Shown: positions 20,871 to 32,689, numbered from the stretch's first letter. The stretch: 64,000 nt of DNA from Areca catechu (GCA_021397845.1 CM038052.1:46274949-46338948); one strand, 5' to 3'. Notes: generated by a model not told the origin, from the letters alone. Numbers and translations: made by a program.

Positions 20871-22242
20871 TGGTGCGGGCACCAGACTCAGAAGAAGACT
20901 TCAGAGCTCCATTTGGATCTCTGATTGACATTGCCCGAGAAATTAGGGTTTGTAATAAGGGTTGACCTGGTCAACCAGTTTATTTATTTTATTTATTGAG
21001 TCACCATTTAAATTTTGTTGAGTCATGTTGACTCAGTGCAAGTCCCAATGTGGTTTCAATTTGGTCCAAAATGGTGCCACATTTGTCTTCCAATCAAATC
21101 AAGGTCCAAGCAAGTGGAGGCCACACTCCAAGCCACACGCCCAGCCACACTCCGAGCACACGCCAGGGTCCAGGTGGCACCACAGAGGCATCCCAGTGTC
21201 ATGGTCCCCACACCCAAAGAAGAAAAAAAATCAAATTGGAAGCTAATTTAAAGGAGGCGCCCATACCTGCCTATTTTACCTAAGCAAAGAAGGAAGAAGA
21301 CTTCTCTTGGAGAAGAAATCAAAGAAGGACATCCAATTGAAGTTCAAATCAAAATCAAAGAGCTTAACTTGGAGTGGAAGAAAATGAAGAAAATTATTTT
21401 TTTGCTATTCTCTTGTGTTGAGTGACCTAGGTTTCTCTTCTTCCGCACTATTCTAAGTGTTGAGCTCCGTGAGGGGGTAATCCGGGTTCCATTGGAGCCT
21501 TGAGGAGGTGAGAGATCTCCATCTTTATCCAAAACCCTAGGTTAGCCACTTGAAATTCCAAAACCCTAGCCGCCCTTCATTATTTTCAATCCATCAAACC
21601 CTAGCTCCATCCATCTCCCACGGCCTCTCTCTCTCTACAAGTCCAGGCCGTCCACCTTCATCCAGATCCAGTCCGGCTACTTCAGATCCAGAGCAAGTTC
21701 CAAGGAAAATCACATCAGCTTCCAGGAGAATCCAGTTTTCAGCAATTTCAATCTTCAAGTTCATCAACCTGGTAAATTCTTTCCTTGACTCTCTGATTCC
21801 ATCAATTGTTTTTCTTCTCTTCCAGATCTTGAGTTCAGGAGAAGCCAACCCGCCAAAGGACCAGTACTGGAGGATCCATTGCGAAGAAATCTGAATCCGA
21901 GGATCCAACAATCTGCTCGGGAGAGTTCTTCCACCAAAATCTGTGAAGATCATTGTCTGGTTAGGTAAACCATCTCTTCTCTTTATTTCTGTTCTGCTGA
22001 AAGTTCGGAGCGAAATCCTAGGTCTGGGAGTTTCTCAACCCCCAGCGATCCGTTGCTTCTGAACTACTCTGATACTTTAGTTTCCTTAAAATTGTGCTTT
22101 CAATTATCATATTAGTCTCTTTCAATGTTAGGTTAACTTTTCTTTGATTTGAAGCCAACTTCTACAAACATATAAAAACAACAAAAAAATTAGTTAATCT
22201 TAATCTACTTCCGCATCGCGTCCCTTTATTTGTTCTGCATCA
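20871..22242 (+). repeat. 5' LTR of chromovirus
   Basis: It starts TGGTGCGGGCACC and ends GTTCTGCATCA, 1372 bp. The R/U5 part contains several AAACCCTAG phrases and a CT-rich tract. No gene. Confidence 0.95.
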
Positions 22243-22246
22243 TTTT

Positions 22247-22259
22247 TGGTATCAGAGCC
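22247..22259 (+). other. Primer binding site, initiator-Met tRNA
   Basis: TGGTATCAGAGCC lies four bases after the LTR end and is complementary to the 3' end of initiator methionine tRNA. Confidence 0.93.
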
Positions 22260-23152
22260 CAGTCTAGGGTTTCTGATTTGCTTGCTTGCTTGTGTTGATT
22301 GTTCTCTTTTTATTTTGTCTGCTCGAAGTAGACTCCCCAGGACGTCCGGTCCTAGGAACTAAGCGAGGCGCAAGCCTCCTCCTCCCATTCCACGGGGTGT
22401 TCCTAGGGCGTGTAGGGGATCCATTGGGTTATAACTTCGTAGCAGGGATTATAAACGGGGAAGACAATCTAGTTGCAGCCCGTAATTTCCCTGTTGTCTG
22501 AATTATTTCTCCCTACATAAAACTCCGAATTGCATGATTTTTACTTCGTTGAAACCAGTATAATTGAACCTATTTTCCATAATTTTTCTGCGATTTATTG
22601 GTTTCGGTAAAAATTCTGAGAATTAAAATACAGCAACTCTGTTTTTTTATGTTCTGCAATTCAATTCTATTTTGGAGTGATCATCTCATAATTTACTTAA
22701 GGGCAATTGAGCATCTAAGATAAGGGGAGGAGTTGATTACCTCTCCTTAGCCCAAAACCACCATCCAATCATTCGAACCTAGACCTAATTTAAAATCAGT
22801 TAGACCTAATTTGCCCTAGTGGGCTAGGGACACCAATTGGTCGGGTCTAGGCTAGTGTTGAGTCAGTTTGCTGAGTTATTCTGTGTGTGCTTAGCACTCA
22901 GTGTCTAGAACGGTGGTTCAGGGACTACGTCCCGAAGGGCTTGTGTGCTGGTCCGCCTACCTGGCCAATCACTGATTGGTGTCTAGGATTGGCAATCAGG
23001 GACCTAACACTCCCCTTACACCTGCCTGGCTGAGTCCTGAGTTACTACAGGCTAGCTTGCCACTCTGATTGGGCATCTAGTTTGGACTCTAGGTCTAGTG
23101 ATCCAGTAGTCGATTTAGTCTAGTCTCATTTTGTGTGCTTGCTTGAATCATC
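22260..23152 (+). other. Chromovirus leader, non-coding
   Basis: There is about 890 bp between PBS and gag. The stretch 22700-23110 is shared, inverted, with 490-920 of the left-edge element, so it is a conserved leader block of the family. It contains no long open frame of retroviral character. Confidence 0.75.
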
Positions 23153-24099
23153 ATGTCTACCAGAAACGGAGTGCCATATCAACCTGGTCAAACCCAACCT
23201 GATTTAGAGGCCATGATCAGAACTCTTACTGAAAGTATGGCTAAAATGAATCAGGATATGACAAACACTGTGGCCTAGTTTAGCGCACAAATTCATGAGG
23301 ATCTTACCCAGCTTAGGGACCGAGTCCAAGTACTTGAAGAACCTAGACATCGGAATTGGACTCCTGACCCCGATTTTAATGTGCCTCAACCTCACCCACA
23401 TCAGGAGCCTAGAAGGCCTTTATATAGAGATCCTGACCTAATCATAGGAGGCCTGACCCAGAGCCTGAAGATAGAGATGATAGGTTCATCAGGAACATCA
23501 AATTAGATGCACCCACTTTTGATGGTAGTCTGAACCCTAAGGTGTATTCTGATTGGGAGGGTGAGATGGATCAATACTTTGAGTGGTATGCTATGTCTGA
23601 GGAGAGGAAATACAAGTTTGCCAAGATGAAATTAGTGCGTCAAGCTAGGTTATACTGGGGGAACATTGAGCTAACCACTAGGAGACGGAATGTTGAGCCC
23701 ATAACCACTTGGCAGGGTATGAAAGAAAAACTGAGAGATAAATACCTACCCATTTCATACCAGCAAAACCTGTTAGACCAATGGCAAAACCTGAAACAAG
23801 GAAACCGATCTGTCTCAGACTACATAGCTACTTTTGATGAATACCTAATAAGATGTGATCTGAGTGAAGCCCACGAAGTCACTTTGTCTTGATTTAGGGC
23901 TGGACTGAGGGAAGATATCAAGAGAGAACTATTTCTGAGAGAGGTTACTGATCTAGACCAAGCCTACCAGATTGCACTGAACACTGAGAAATTTCAGAGA
24001 GGACCTATACCTTCTAGGGTTAGTGCCCCAATCCCAAGGAATGGACCTAGCCAAGTTATCCCTAGTAAACCTTTTCAGGGTACTTCTACCCCTAGGCCC
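23153..24099 (+). pseudogene. gag: Chromovirus gag, disrupted by two stops and a frameshift
   Basis: The frame begins at the ATG at 23153 (MSTRNGVPYQPGQTQPDLEA). It meets TAG at 23276-23278, then loses one base around 23434-23438, so the rest is in another frame. It continues through the capsid core (WEGEMDQYFEWYAM, KMKLVRQARLYWGNI, DKYLPISYQQNLLDQWQNLK) to TGA at 23890-23892. From there it is open into the zinc knuckles and pol. Both stops are one transition from sense codons. Gag would form the particle; this copy cannot make full-length Gag or Gag-Pol from the normal start, which is odd for so young an insertion. Confidence 0.85.
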
Positions 24100-27000
24100 A
24101 TGGACAAAGGTAAGGCACCTGACACCCAGAGAACCCCTAGTTCAAATATCACCTGTTTTAAGTGTCAGAAACCATGTCACATTTCCAGTCAGTGTACTGC
24201 CATAGCCTGTTTCAAGTGTCATAAGGTAGGTCATGTTGCTAGCCAGTGCCCACGGAGATCCCTTTACATAGAAGAGGGAGAGAATGATAATTCCGAGCCC
24301 AGTGAGGAATTTGAAGAAGAAGTTTATGAGGCCGGAATGAATTTGGTTGAGGAGTATGAAGGAGAGGAGGAACCCAATGAATCTGACCAATTAGGAGTTG
24401 TAAGATGCATCCTATCCCAGAATCTAGTTCAAGAGGATTGGCGTAGGACTAACATCCTACAGACTTTTCTTAAATTAGGGGATAAGGTATGTAAGATCAT
24501 CATAGATAGTGGGAGCTATGTAAATGCCATCTCTACTAGCACTGTCAAGATGTTAGGCTTAATCCCAGTTCCCCATCCCAACCCCTATAAGGTTTCTTGG
24601 GTAGATTCTACCTCCATACCCATCCAGTCTAGATGTCAAGTCCAAATCCAAATGCAATCTTATCACGAAAAGATTTGGTGCGATGTCTTACCCATGGGGG
24701 TGAGCAGCATAATTCTCGGAAGACCTTGGTTGTATGATCATGATGCCACCCTCTTAGGAAAATCCAATACCTGTGTCTTTAGTTTCAATGGGAAGAAGAT
24801 TACGATCCATTCCGTTCCCCCTAAGGACAAGGTAACTAAAGGAGCCGGTAAGGTTAAGGAGATGAAAACTGGAGTGAACCTAATCAGTGCTAAGGATCTA
24901 GAACAAGAAATTCATAGTGGTTCACCCATCTGGATGTTGACTGCTAAGGAACTTAGAACTTCGAAACCCTCAGAGCCTCCTCAAGAAGTTAAACCTGTGT
25001 TAAAAGAATTTGAGGATGTCTTTCCCGAGGATTTGCCAGACCACCTTCCACCTCTTAGGGATATCCAGCAGGCCATAGATCTAATCCCAGGAGCGACTTT
25101 GCCCAACTTGCCCCATTACAGGATGAATCCATCTGAGCATGAAGAACTGCAAAAGCAGGTTGGAGAATTATTGAGGAAGGGGTTTATTAGAGAAAGTCTT
25201 AGCCCTTGTGCAGTCCCAGCCTTACTAACCCCAAAGAAAGATGGCACGTGGAGGATGTGTGTTGACAGTCGTGCCATCAATAAAATTACAATCAAATATA
25301 GGTTTCCCATCCCTAGACTAGATGACATGCTTGATATGATGGCTGGTGCAATGGTTTTTTCTAAGATTGATCTCAAAAGCGGCTATCATCAGGTTAGGAT
25401 TAGACCCGGGGATGAATGGAAAACTGCTTTCAAAACTAAGGATGGTCTTTATGAATGGGTTGTTATGCCTTTTGGGTTGTCCAATGCCCCTAGTACCTTC
25501 ATGAGAATTATGACCCTGGTACTTAGAGCTTTCATAGGAAAATTTGTGGTGGTCTATTTTGATGACATCCTGATCTATAGTAAGACCCCAGTAGATCACC
25601 TAGGCCACCTTAGAGCAGTCTGCCAAGTTTTGAGGAATGAGAGACTCTACGGTAATCTTAAGAAGTGTGAATTCATGACTAGTAGAGTTATCTTTCTTGG
25701 TTTTGTAGTAACCCCTGACGGCGTGGCGGCCGATCCTGAGAAAATTAGGTCCATAGTAGACTGGCCAGAGCCAACCAATGTGCATGAAGTTAGAAGTTTC
25801 CATGGCTTGGCTACCTTCTATAGGCGATTTATCAAGGGGTTTAGTACTTTAGCTGCTCCTATCACTGATTGTATTAGGAAGGGAGAATTTCATTGGACTA
25901 AGTCAGCCCATAAAGCCTTCCTAGATCTTAAGGAGAAAATGACCCAGGCACCCATTCTGAGATTACCCGATTTTTCTAAAGTATTTGAGGTTGCCTGTGA
26001 TGCTTCAGGTGTAGGAATAGGTGGAGTCCTAAGCCAAGAGAATCATCCCATAGCATTCTTTAGTGAAAAACTTAATGATGCTAAGCTTAGGTATTCTACC
26101 TATGATAAGGAATTTTATGCGGTGGTGCAAGCTTTGCGTTACTGGAGACATTATTTGCTACCGCAGGAATTTGTACTATTTTCGGACCATGAGGCTCTTA
26201 GATTTCTGAACTCCCAAAAGAAGCTTAACCCTAGGCATGCTAAGTGGGTAGAATATATCCAGTCCTATACTTTTGTCCTGAAACATAAGGCTGGAGTTGA
26301 GAATAAGGTAGCTGATGCCCTTAGTCGCCGATCCCTGTTATTAACTTCTGTTAGAACTGAGGTCATAGGGTTTGAGCAAATCAAAGAGGAATATGAGTCT
26401 TGTCCGGATTTCACAACTGTGTATCAGGATCTAGTTCAAGGACCATCTAGTAATCACCAGGATTATACCCTTGTAGATGGTTTTTTGTTCTTCAAAAATA
26501 GGCTTTGCATCCCTAGAACTTCTCTTAGGGAATTTTTGATTTGGGAAATCCATGCTGGAGGTTTAGCCGGCCATTTTGGAAAAGACAAGACCATTCTAGC
26601 TATTGAAGACCACTTTTTCTGGCCTAGCTTGAAAAGGGATGTAGCTAATATTGTAGCTAGATGTCGAACCTGCGCTGTTGCCAAACAGCGAAAACAAAAC
26701 ACTGGCCTTTATACCCCACTCCCTGTCCCAGATCATCCTTGGCAAGATGTGAGTATGGATTTTGTGTTAGGTTTACCTAAGACCCAGAGGAGACATGATT
26801 CTATCTGTGTCGTAGTCGACCGATTCTCTAAAATGGCCCACTTCTTGCCTTGTTCCCAAACCTTTGATGCGTCTAAGGTAGCCACGCTTTTCTTCAATGA
26901 GATAGTTAGACTCCATGGCCTACCTAAGATAATCGTTTCAGATAGGGATGTCCGGTTCACCAGTTACTTTTGGAAGACCCTTTGGCATAAGTTAGGGACA

Positions 27001-27948
27001 AAACTTAAGTTTTCAACTGCCTATCATCCCCAAACTGATGGCCAAACTGAAGTAGTGAACCGTAGCCTAGGAAATCTGCTGAGATGTCTTGTTGGTGAAA
27101 ACACCAGAAATTGGGATTTATACCTACCAAGGGCAGAATTTGCGTACAATGACTCGGTCAATAGGTCTACGGGTAAGAGTCCATTTGAAATTGTACATGG
27201 GTACAAACCTCACACACCTCTTGACCTAGTCCCTTTACCTGTCCACACTCGAGTCTCCGAATCTGCTGAGAATTTTGCACAGCATGTAAAAGACTTGCAT
27301 AAAGAAATTCATGCCAAAATAAATTTAAGTAATGAAACTTATAAGAAGTTGGCTGATACTCAAAGGCGAGTCAAATCTTTTGTTGAGGGAGACTATGTGA
27401 TGATTAGGTTAAGGCCTGAACGGTTTCCTCCTGGAACCGTTAGAAAGTTACATGCTAGGGGAGCTGGACCATTTAGAGTGGTAAAGAGAGTAGGATCCAA
27501 TGCCTATGTGCTCGAGTTGCCTCCAGAACTAGGCATTAGCTCTACTTTCAACATTACAGACTTAGTAGAGTACAGGGAGCCAGCTGTGATTCCTAGTGAG
27601 CCTTTTGAGCCTAACCCTATCGTTGAGAGTGATCCCGACCCTGTGTGTCCACCAACAAACTGGCCTGTGAGGAAAGAGCAGATTGAAAAGATCCTGGATG
27701 ATCAGGTTATCTCTACTCGTAATCGAGGATACCAAAGGTACCTGGTCCGCTGGCAAGGAAGGCCAGATTCTGATGACTCTTGGATCTCCCGAGAAGAATT
27801 ACAAGAATTGGACCCAGACCTCTTGGAGAGATACCAGAGCCAACTTGAGCCTTACTCGACAGGGTCGAGTTCCTCCCACCCTGGGAGAATTGGTGCGGGC
27901 ACCAGACTCAGAAGAAGACTTCAGAGCTCCATTTGGATCTCTGATTGA
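24100..27948 (+). CDS. pol: Chromovirus pol: zinc knuckles, PR, RT, RNase H, IN, chromodomain
   Basis: This is 1282 codons without a stop; the frame is open upstream to 23893, so the Met at 24100 is not the natural start. In residue numbers: two CX2CX4HX4C knuckles at 19-32 and 37-50 (the first has Cys-His instead of Gly-His); protease IIIDSGS with the Asp at about 136; RT with YFDD at 486-489; RNase H with ACDASGVGIGG, Asp about 634; IN zinc site from His 818 to the CRTC cysteines 855 and 858; catalytic Asp 887, Asp 948 and Glu 984 (35 residues between the last two). A chromodomain follows at about 1195-1247 (YQRYLVRWQGR, then DSWISREEL). All key residues are present. The chromodomain would tether IN to modified histones. 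The 3' end overlaps the 3' LTR by 58 bases. Confidence 0.95.
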   Translation: MDKGKAPDTQRTPSSNITCFKCQKPCHISSQCTAIACFKCHKVGHVASQCPRRSLYIEEGENDNSEPSEEFEEEVYEAGMNLVEEYEGEEEPNESDQLGVVRCILSQNLVQEDWRRTNILQTFLKLGDKVCKIIIDSGSYVNAISTSTVKMLGLIPVPHPNPYKVSWVDSTSIPIQSRCQVQIQMQSYHEKIWCDVLPMGVSSIILGRPWLYDHDATLLGKSNTCVFSFNGKKITIHSVPPKDKVTKGAGKVKEMKTGVNLISAKDLEQEIHSGSPIWMLTAKELRTSKPSEPPQEVKPVLKEFEDVFPEDLPDHLPPLRDIQQAIDLIPGATLPNLPHYRMNPSEHEELQKQVGELLRKGFIRESLSPCAVPALLTPKKDGTWRMCVDSRAINKITIKYRFPIPRLDDMLDMMAGAMVFSKIDLKSGYHQVRIRPGDEWKTAFKTKDGLYEWVVMPFGLSNAPSTFMRIMTLVLRAFIGKFVVVYFDDILIYSKTPVDHLGHLRAVCQVLRNERLYGNLKKCEFMTSRVIFLGFVVTPDGVAADPEKIRSIVDWPEPTNVHEVRSFHGLATFYRRFIKGFSTLAAPITDCIRKGEFHWTKSAHKAFLDLKEKMTQAPILRLPDFSKVFEVACDASGVGIGGVLSQENHPIAFFSEKLNDAKLRYSTYDKEFYAVVQALRYWRHYLLPQEFVLFSDHEALRFLNSQKKLNPRHAKWVEYIQSYTFVLKHKAGVENKVADALSRRSLLLTSVRTEVIGFEQIKEEYESCPDFTTVYQDLVQGPSSNHQDYTLVDGFLFFKNRLCIPRTSLREFLIWEIHAGGLAGHFGKDKTILAIEDHFFWPSLKRDVANIVARCRTCAVAKQRKQNTGLYTPLPVPDHPWQDVSMDFVLGLPKTQRRHDSICVVVDRFSKMAHFLPCSQTFDASKVATLFFNEIVRLHGLPKIIVSDRDVRFTSYFWKTLWHKLGTKLKFSTAYHPQTDGQTEVVNRSLGNLLRCLVGENTRNWDLYLPRAEFAYNDSVNRSTGKSPFEIVHGYKPHTPLDLVPLPVHTRVSESAENFAQHVKDLHKEIHAKINLSNETYKKLADTQRRVKSFVEGDYVMIRLRPERFPPGTVRKLHARGAGPFRVVKRVGSNAYVLELPPELGISSTFNITDLVEYREPAVIPSEPFEPNPIVESDPDPVCPPTNWPVRKEQIEKILDDQVISTRNRGYQRYLVRWQGRPDSDDSWISREELQELDPDLLERYQSQLEPYSTGSSSSHPGRIGAGTRLRRRLQSSIWISD
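27883..27890 (+). other. Polypurine tract of chromovirus
   Basis: A short purine run GGGAGAAT lies directly before the 3' LTR start TGGTGCGGG. It lies inside the pol reading frame, encoding the Gly-Arg-Ile end of the HPGRI motif that also appears in the right-edge element. Confidence 0.6.
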
Positions 27949-29262
27949 CATTGCCCGAGAAATTAGGGTTTGTAATAAGGGTTGACCTGGTCAACCAGTT
28001 TATTTATTTTATTTATTGAGTCACCATTTAAATTTTGTTGAGTCATGTTGACTCAGTGCAAGTCCCAATGTGGTTTCAATTTGGTCCAAAATGGTGCCAC
28101 ATTTGTCTTCCAATCAAATCAAGGTCCAAGCAAGTGGAGGCCACACTCCAAGCCACACGCCCAGCCACACTCCGAGCACACGCCAGGGTCCAGGTGGCGC
28201 CACAGAGGCATCCCAGTGTCATGGTCCCCACACCCAAAGAAGAAAAAAAATCAAATTGGAAGCTAATTTAAAGGAGGCGCCCATACCTGCCTATTTTACC
28301 TAAGCAAAGAAGGAAGAAGACTTCTCTTGGAGAAGAAATCAAAGAAGGACATCCAATTGAAGTTCAAATCAAAATCAAAGAGCTTAACTTGGAGTGGAAG
28401 AAAATGAAGAAAATTATTTTTTTGCTATTCTCTTGTGTTGAGTGACCTAGGTTTCTCTTCTTCCGCACTATTCTAAGTGTTGAGCTCCGTGAGGGGGTAA
28501 TCCGGGTTCCATTGGAGCCTTGAGGAGGTGAGAGATCTCCATCTTTATCCAAAACCCTAGGTTAGCCACTTGAAATTCCAAAACCCTAGCCGCCCTTCAT
28601 TATTTTCAATCCATCAAACCCTAGCTCCATCCATCTCCCACGGCCTCTCTCTCTCTACAAGTCCAGGCCGTCCACCTTCATCCAGATCCAGTCCGGCTAC
28701 TTCAGATCCAGAGCAAGTTCCAAGGAAAATCACATCAGCTTCCAGGAGAATCCAGTTTTCAGCAATTTCAATCTTCAAGTTCATCAACCTGGTAAATTCT
28801 TTCCTTGACTCTCTGATTCCATCAATTGTTTTTCTTCTCTTCCAGATCTTGAGTTCAGGAGAAGCCAACCCGCCAAAGGACCAGTACTGGAGGATCCATT
28901 GCGAAGAAATCTGAATCCGAGGATCCAACAATCTGCTCGGGAGAGTTCTTCCACCAAAATCTGTGAAGATCATTGTCTGGTTAGGTAAACCATCTCTTCT
29001 CTTTATTTCTGTTCTGCTGAAAGTTCGGAGCGAAACCCTAGGTCTGGGAGTTTCTCAACCCCCAGCGATCCGTTGCTTCTGAACTACTCTGATACTTTAG
29101 TTTCCTTAAAATTGTGCTTTCAATTATCATATTAGTCTCTTTCAATGTTAGGTTAACTTTTCTTTGATTTGAAGCCAACTTCTACAAACATATAAAAACA
29201 ACAAAAAAATTAGTTAATCTTAATCTACTTCCGCATCGCGTCCCTTTATTTGTTCTGCATCA
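27891..29262 (+). repeat. 3' LTR of chromovirus
   Basis: The unit is 1372 bp, offset 7020 from the 5' LTR, and differs from it at only two positions, both transitions. It is followed by the AACTT target duplication. Confidence 0.95.
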
Positions 29263-29267
29263 AACTT

Positions 29268-31093
29268 GCTCTGAACTCTTTCCACATTCTTACTTCTTTT
29301 GTTATTCTTTGCCACTTTCTTCAAATTTGGTCCCGAATATCACTAATCAAGACCTTCTTCATGCTAAAGAGGCTTTCCACATTGAGAGGTTGTGGTTCAT
29401 TGGCCCCTAGCATGGAAGAGCCATCATCAGTGGTTTCCTTTCCTCTATATATCATTAAATGTTAGAGATAGCTAGACATTTTTTTTTATATAGAAAAGAT
29501 TGATAGGGGGTAAATGCAGTGTAGCTACTTCTGAAGGCCCCAAACCCATCGAGAAATGTTCGATATGAGGCACCAGATTTACCAAATAAAAATGATCGAA
29601 TACTTAAGTTTGATGAAGAGGACTTCTTCAAACTTTGCGGTGTAGAAGTTCTCCCTCAAAAAGAGTTTCTTACCAAACAAAATTTATATGATTCCAAGTT
29701 GAGTCCGATCAACTCTCGCGGTAAGCACTTTTAATTGTTTCTCTATTTATGCATGCCTTTAGAATAACTTCAATTTGTTCATCTTGTAGGCATGAGGAAA
29801 GTCTCGACTGTCAAGTTCTGAGAGGTTGCCAAGAAGAGGCCGACTCCCAATGATGGCCACCGAAAGAAAGTTGTCACCAAGAAGCCATGCCCGAGGCTCT
29901 CCATCGGGGTCCTTTCTATTGTTGTGAGGGTGCTACCAACCTGAGTAACCATTATTGCCCCAAGGGACCCACCCATAATGATGATGAGGTGGAGGTTATG
30001 GCTGGTCCCTTGGTAACCTCTCAAGCCATAATTTTTTGGCGTGCAAACTCCACTTTATCGATGGGTGCACTAGGGAGGATGATGATGACTCCATCCACTT
30101 CCTTGGCCCTAGGGGGCCGAGTCTTCTTCAAGGACCTCTAGACATAGGACATCCATCACTTACATCAGAGATGGTAGTGGATGGGTCCACCGGGTCCATA
30201 TTGATAAGGAAGACTCCATGCCGCATGATTTTCATGTTGCTTAGGAATTGGTGAAATTAATACTTCATCCTTAGGACATGGAAGAATGAAAGTCTTGGTC
30301 TCTGAGTGATATGGTGAAAAGTGTCTACCGATCCATGATCAGGGTAAGTGCTTCTTAAAAGCTTCATCATGTCTCATCTGAATAAAGTCATGTCGAATAA
30401 CTGACCATGTCTATTATCTTCATGCAGTTCTCCATGACATGGCTGCCATCCATGTGGTGCTCGCCAAATATGGAAACCTCTTCACCTCCTGGGAGGCTTG
30501 AGTAAAGGAGGTAGAGGATCGGGTTGCCTGTAGTGACCAACATCTTGCAAAGGCTACTGAGCGGGAGTCAAATTTGAAGGGGGAGTTGGTTGCCTCCAAA
30601 ACTCCTATGACTCCCAAGAGACTACTATTTAGGGATTAGAAACCCAAATAACAAAGAAAGATGGAGCACTTGCTCGGGAGAGAGCATGGGTTGCCGATGT
30701 AGAGACCTGGCTAGCCTGGATTGAGGAACTTCTACGGCTGGCTGATGCAAAGGCTCAAGCTATCAAAGAATGAGCTAGAGCTACTGAATAACGGGCTGCA
30801 TCCACCACTGTCCAAGTGATGGAGGAGTTCAAGGACTTCGACAACTTCAAGAATGATGCTACCGAATCCGAGGAGAAGTGTACTTCATTGGGTTTGCCAA
30901 CTACAAGGAGATGGTGGTCCAGGTCTACCCGGTATTGGACCTGAGTGCCATTTTGGCACTTGGAGAAGAGGAAGGAGAAGCAGAAGCCAACCACAAGACT
31001 ATTAGGGCCAACAGAGCAGTCGTCAAAGCATCATTACTAAAGACAACTATAGCTAGAGATTCCGAGGAATCAGTTGCAACTCTCAAAGTTTAG
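29268..31093 (+). pseudogene. Antisense ORF of second Tat element, remainder, with intron-like gaps
   Basis: The frame from 20870 resumes as ALNSFHILTSFVILCHFLQI, a continuous hydrophobic helix region of the same family. There is a later shift toward LWFIGP and ISGF. Two gaps have splice-site form: GTAAGC near 29720 to TTGTAG near 29789, and GTAAGT near 30343 to TGCAG near 30426. After the second comes a coiled-coil-like region (30427-30830), then EEFKDFDNFKNDATESEEK, LGFANYKEMVVQVYPVLDLS and an acidic Ala/Glu tail ending at the TAG at 31091-31093. The order matches the antisense ORF at 3561-4110. Several stops make it a pseudogene here. Confidence 0.6.
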
Positions 31094-32689
31094 AATTAGA
31101 GAATTTTGTTCTTCTTATACTTTTCTTCCTTCCTTAGACTTTTGAATCTGGCCTTTATAAAAACTATATTAGTTTTTAATGAATTTTTTTTTATTAAAGT
31201 CTTTATGTATGGAATGTCTTCATTTTTTGAATGAATTTTTGCCAAGTGTCTTAATCGGTAGAGTAGTTAATATCGAGTAAGTAATTCATCCATGGTGAAA
31301 CCAAGTCTCTTAGTCAATCAAGAAATCCATCGCATTAATCCAAACACTGAATTCCTGAATACAGAAATGGAACCTCTGACTATAAGACTTAGTAAACTCT
31401 TCCTTCTGACAGTTGCATTAGTCACCGTCCGAGTGTGTCAGCATTTTTCTCTGGATTAGAGAGTGTTAGTCGGTTGCCTTAAGGTCCAAGTCTGACATAG
31501 TCTTTGAAGGTGAACAACCTTTTGACAAATAGTCAGGAAAAGATATTAGCCAAGTATCTCTGACTTACTCATAAATTTTTTTCAGCTGTTGAGAGTAGCC
31601 ACCTTTCGAAGCCTGACTAAATGAAGTCGGCAACCTTTTGCACTGACTAGATAATTTTGACTGTCTCCCTTCCATTTGATGCTATGTTGGGAAGCAGGTT
31701 GCCTTCGAAAATGCAAGGCATTTATTTTTTTGACAACCGTCATTCTCAACTAGTCAAGGCATGCCACATGATAGATAAAGTTTGACCTTCAACTATTAAT
31801 GCAAGTTTCGGAGACAAGAGTAATAAGGCCAGATTCCCAAGCGATTGCCCAGTTTGGCCGTTCTAGTGGCACCATTTGTCGATATCCAATAGGTTGGATT
31901 GGGTAAAAATAGGAACCCCCCACCATTTCTTTTGAAACTTCATTCTGAGTGGAGCAATTCCATTCCAAGCGAAGTGCTCCAAGAAGAGTGCCGGTGACCT
32001 TTAGCTGGAAAATGAATTGATGCTATTTGTTGAAGTATTCGAAGGAGATATGGAGTTTAACATGGATGAGGTGGATAGTGTGAAGAAGGCGGATAGAAGA
32101 AGCCGAAGGTGTTCTTAGAGTTAGAAGGAAAGGGCACCAATGGTATTCATAGAGATAGAAGGAAAGGACATCAAAGGTATCATTGGAGATAGTTCCACCA
32201 AGAACTGTTACCTGACAAATAGTTGTCTAGTAGCTATGCCAGGTGGCACATTGTCCTCAAAAATCCTTAATGGATGTTTGATTTTCCCTTTCTGACTGAT
32301 TGTTCATGTTGGATAGTTAGCATCGAGCTCGGTCAGCTTCAAACTTAATGAGCCATGAGAAGCTTTCAGCTGTGAGGAACGAGCTTTAAAGCTGGGAAGT
32401 CATCAGTGATGAAGAAGATCACTTTCCTTGTAGTTTTTTGTTTTACCAGACTTGATCCAACTTGATAAGAATTTTTTCAAATTAATGAAAAGTGATTTTC
32501 CATCAATGCTTGTCTCTATCTGTGTGTAATGATGTGTGCCAATTCTTAATCAGAAATGTCACCTTAGCTGAACATTCCTTCGCATCCAGCTGAATGAGTG
32601 AACCAGCTTTTGGGTGTCAGGGTCATCGATTACTATAGTAAATCCCATATAAAAATCAGAGAAACTGAATAAGGATGAGAGCAATACTC
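31094..32689. other. Tat 3' region without genes
   Basis: No coding or domain signal. Plus-strand GGGTAAAAATAGGAACC near 31894-31910 looks like a promoter box, but there is nothing downstream to support it. The stretch corresponds in position to the long 3' region between antisense ORF and tandem repeat in the first Tat element. Confidence 0.5.

Larger units (their letters stand above)
20871..29262 (+). mobile_element. Complete young chromovirus (Ty3/gypsy), TSD AACTT
   Basis: The 8392-bp element has two 1372-bp LTRs, an iMet PBS, a leader, gag, a single pol frame with PR-RT-RH-IN-chromodomain and a PPT. It is flanked by perfect AACTT duplications (20866-20870 and 29263-29267). Line-by-line comparison of the LTRs shows only two differences (21179 A versus 28199 G; 22016 T versus 28 029036-equivalent C at 29036). 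The chromodomain places it among chromoviruses; I do not assign the sub-clade. It sits in the antisense ORF of the second Tat element. gag has three lesions, so it is probably not autonomous. Confidence 0.95.

Noticed and set aside
21530..21605. Telomere-like AAACCCTAG phrases
   Set aside because: They are few, separated by unrelated bases, read CCCTAG rather than CCCTAAA, and occur identically in both LTRs of the chromovirus.
22247..22260. tRNA gene suspected from TGGTATCAGAGCC and its copies at 1405, 13040, 16918 and 43224
   Set aside because: Only the primer binding complement is present; no tRNA fold surrounds it. They are retrotransposon PBSs.
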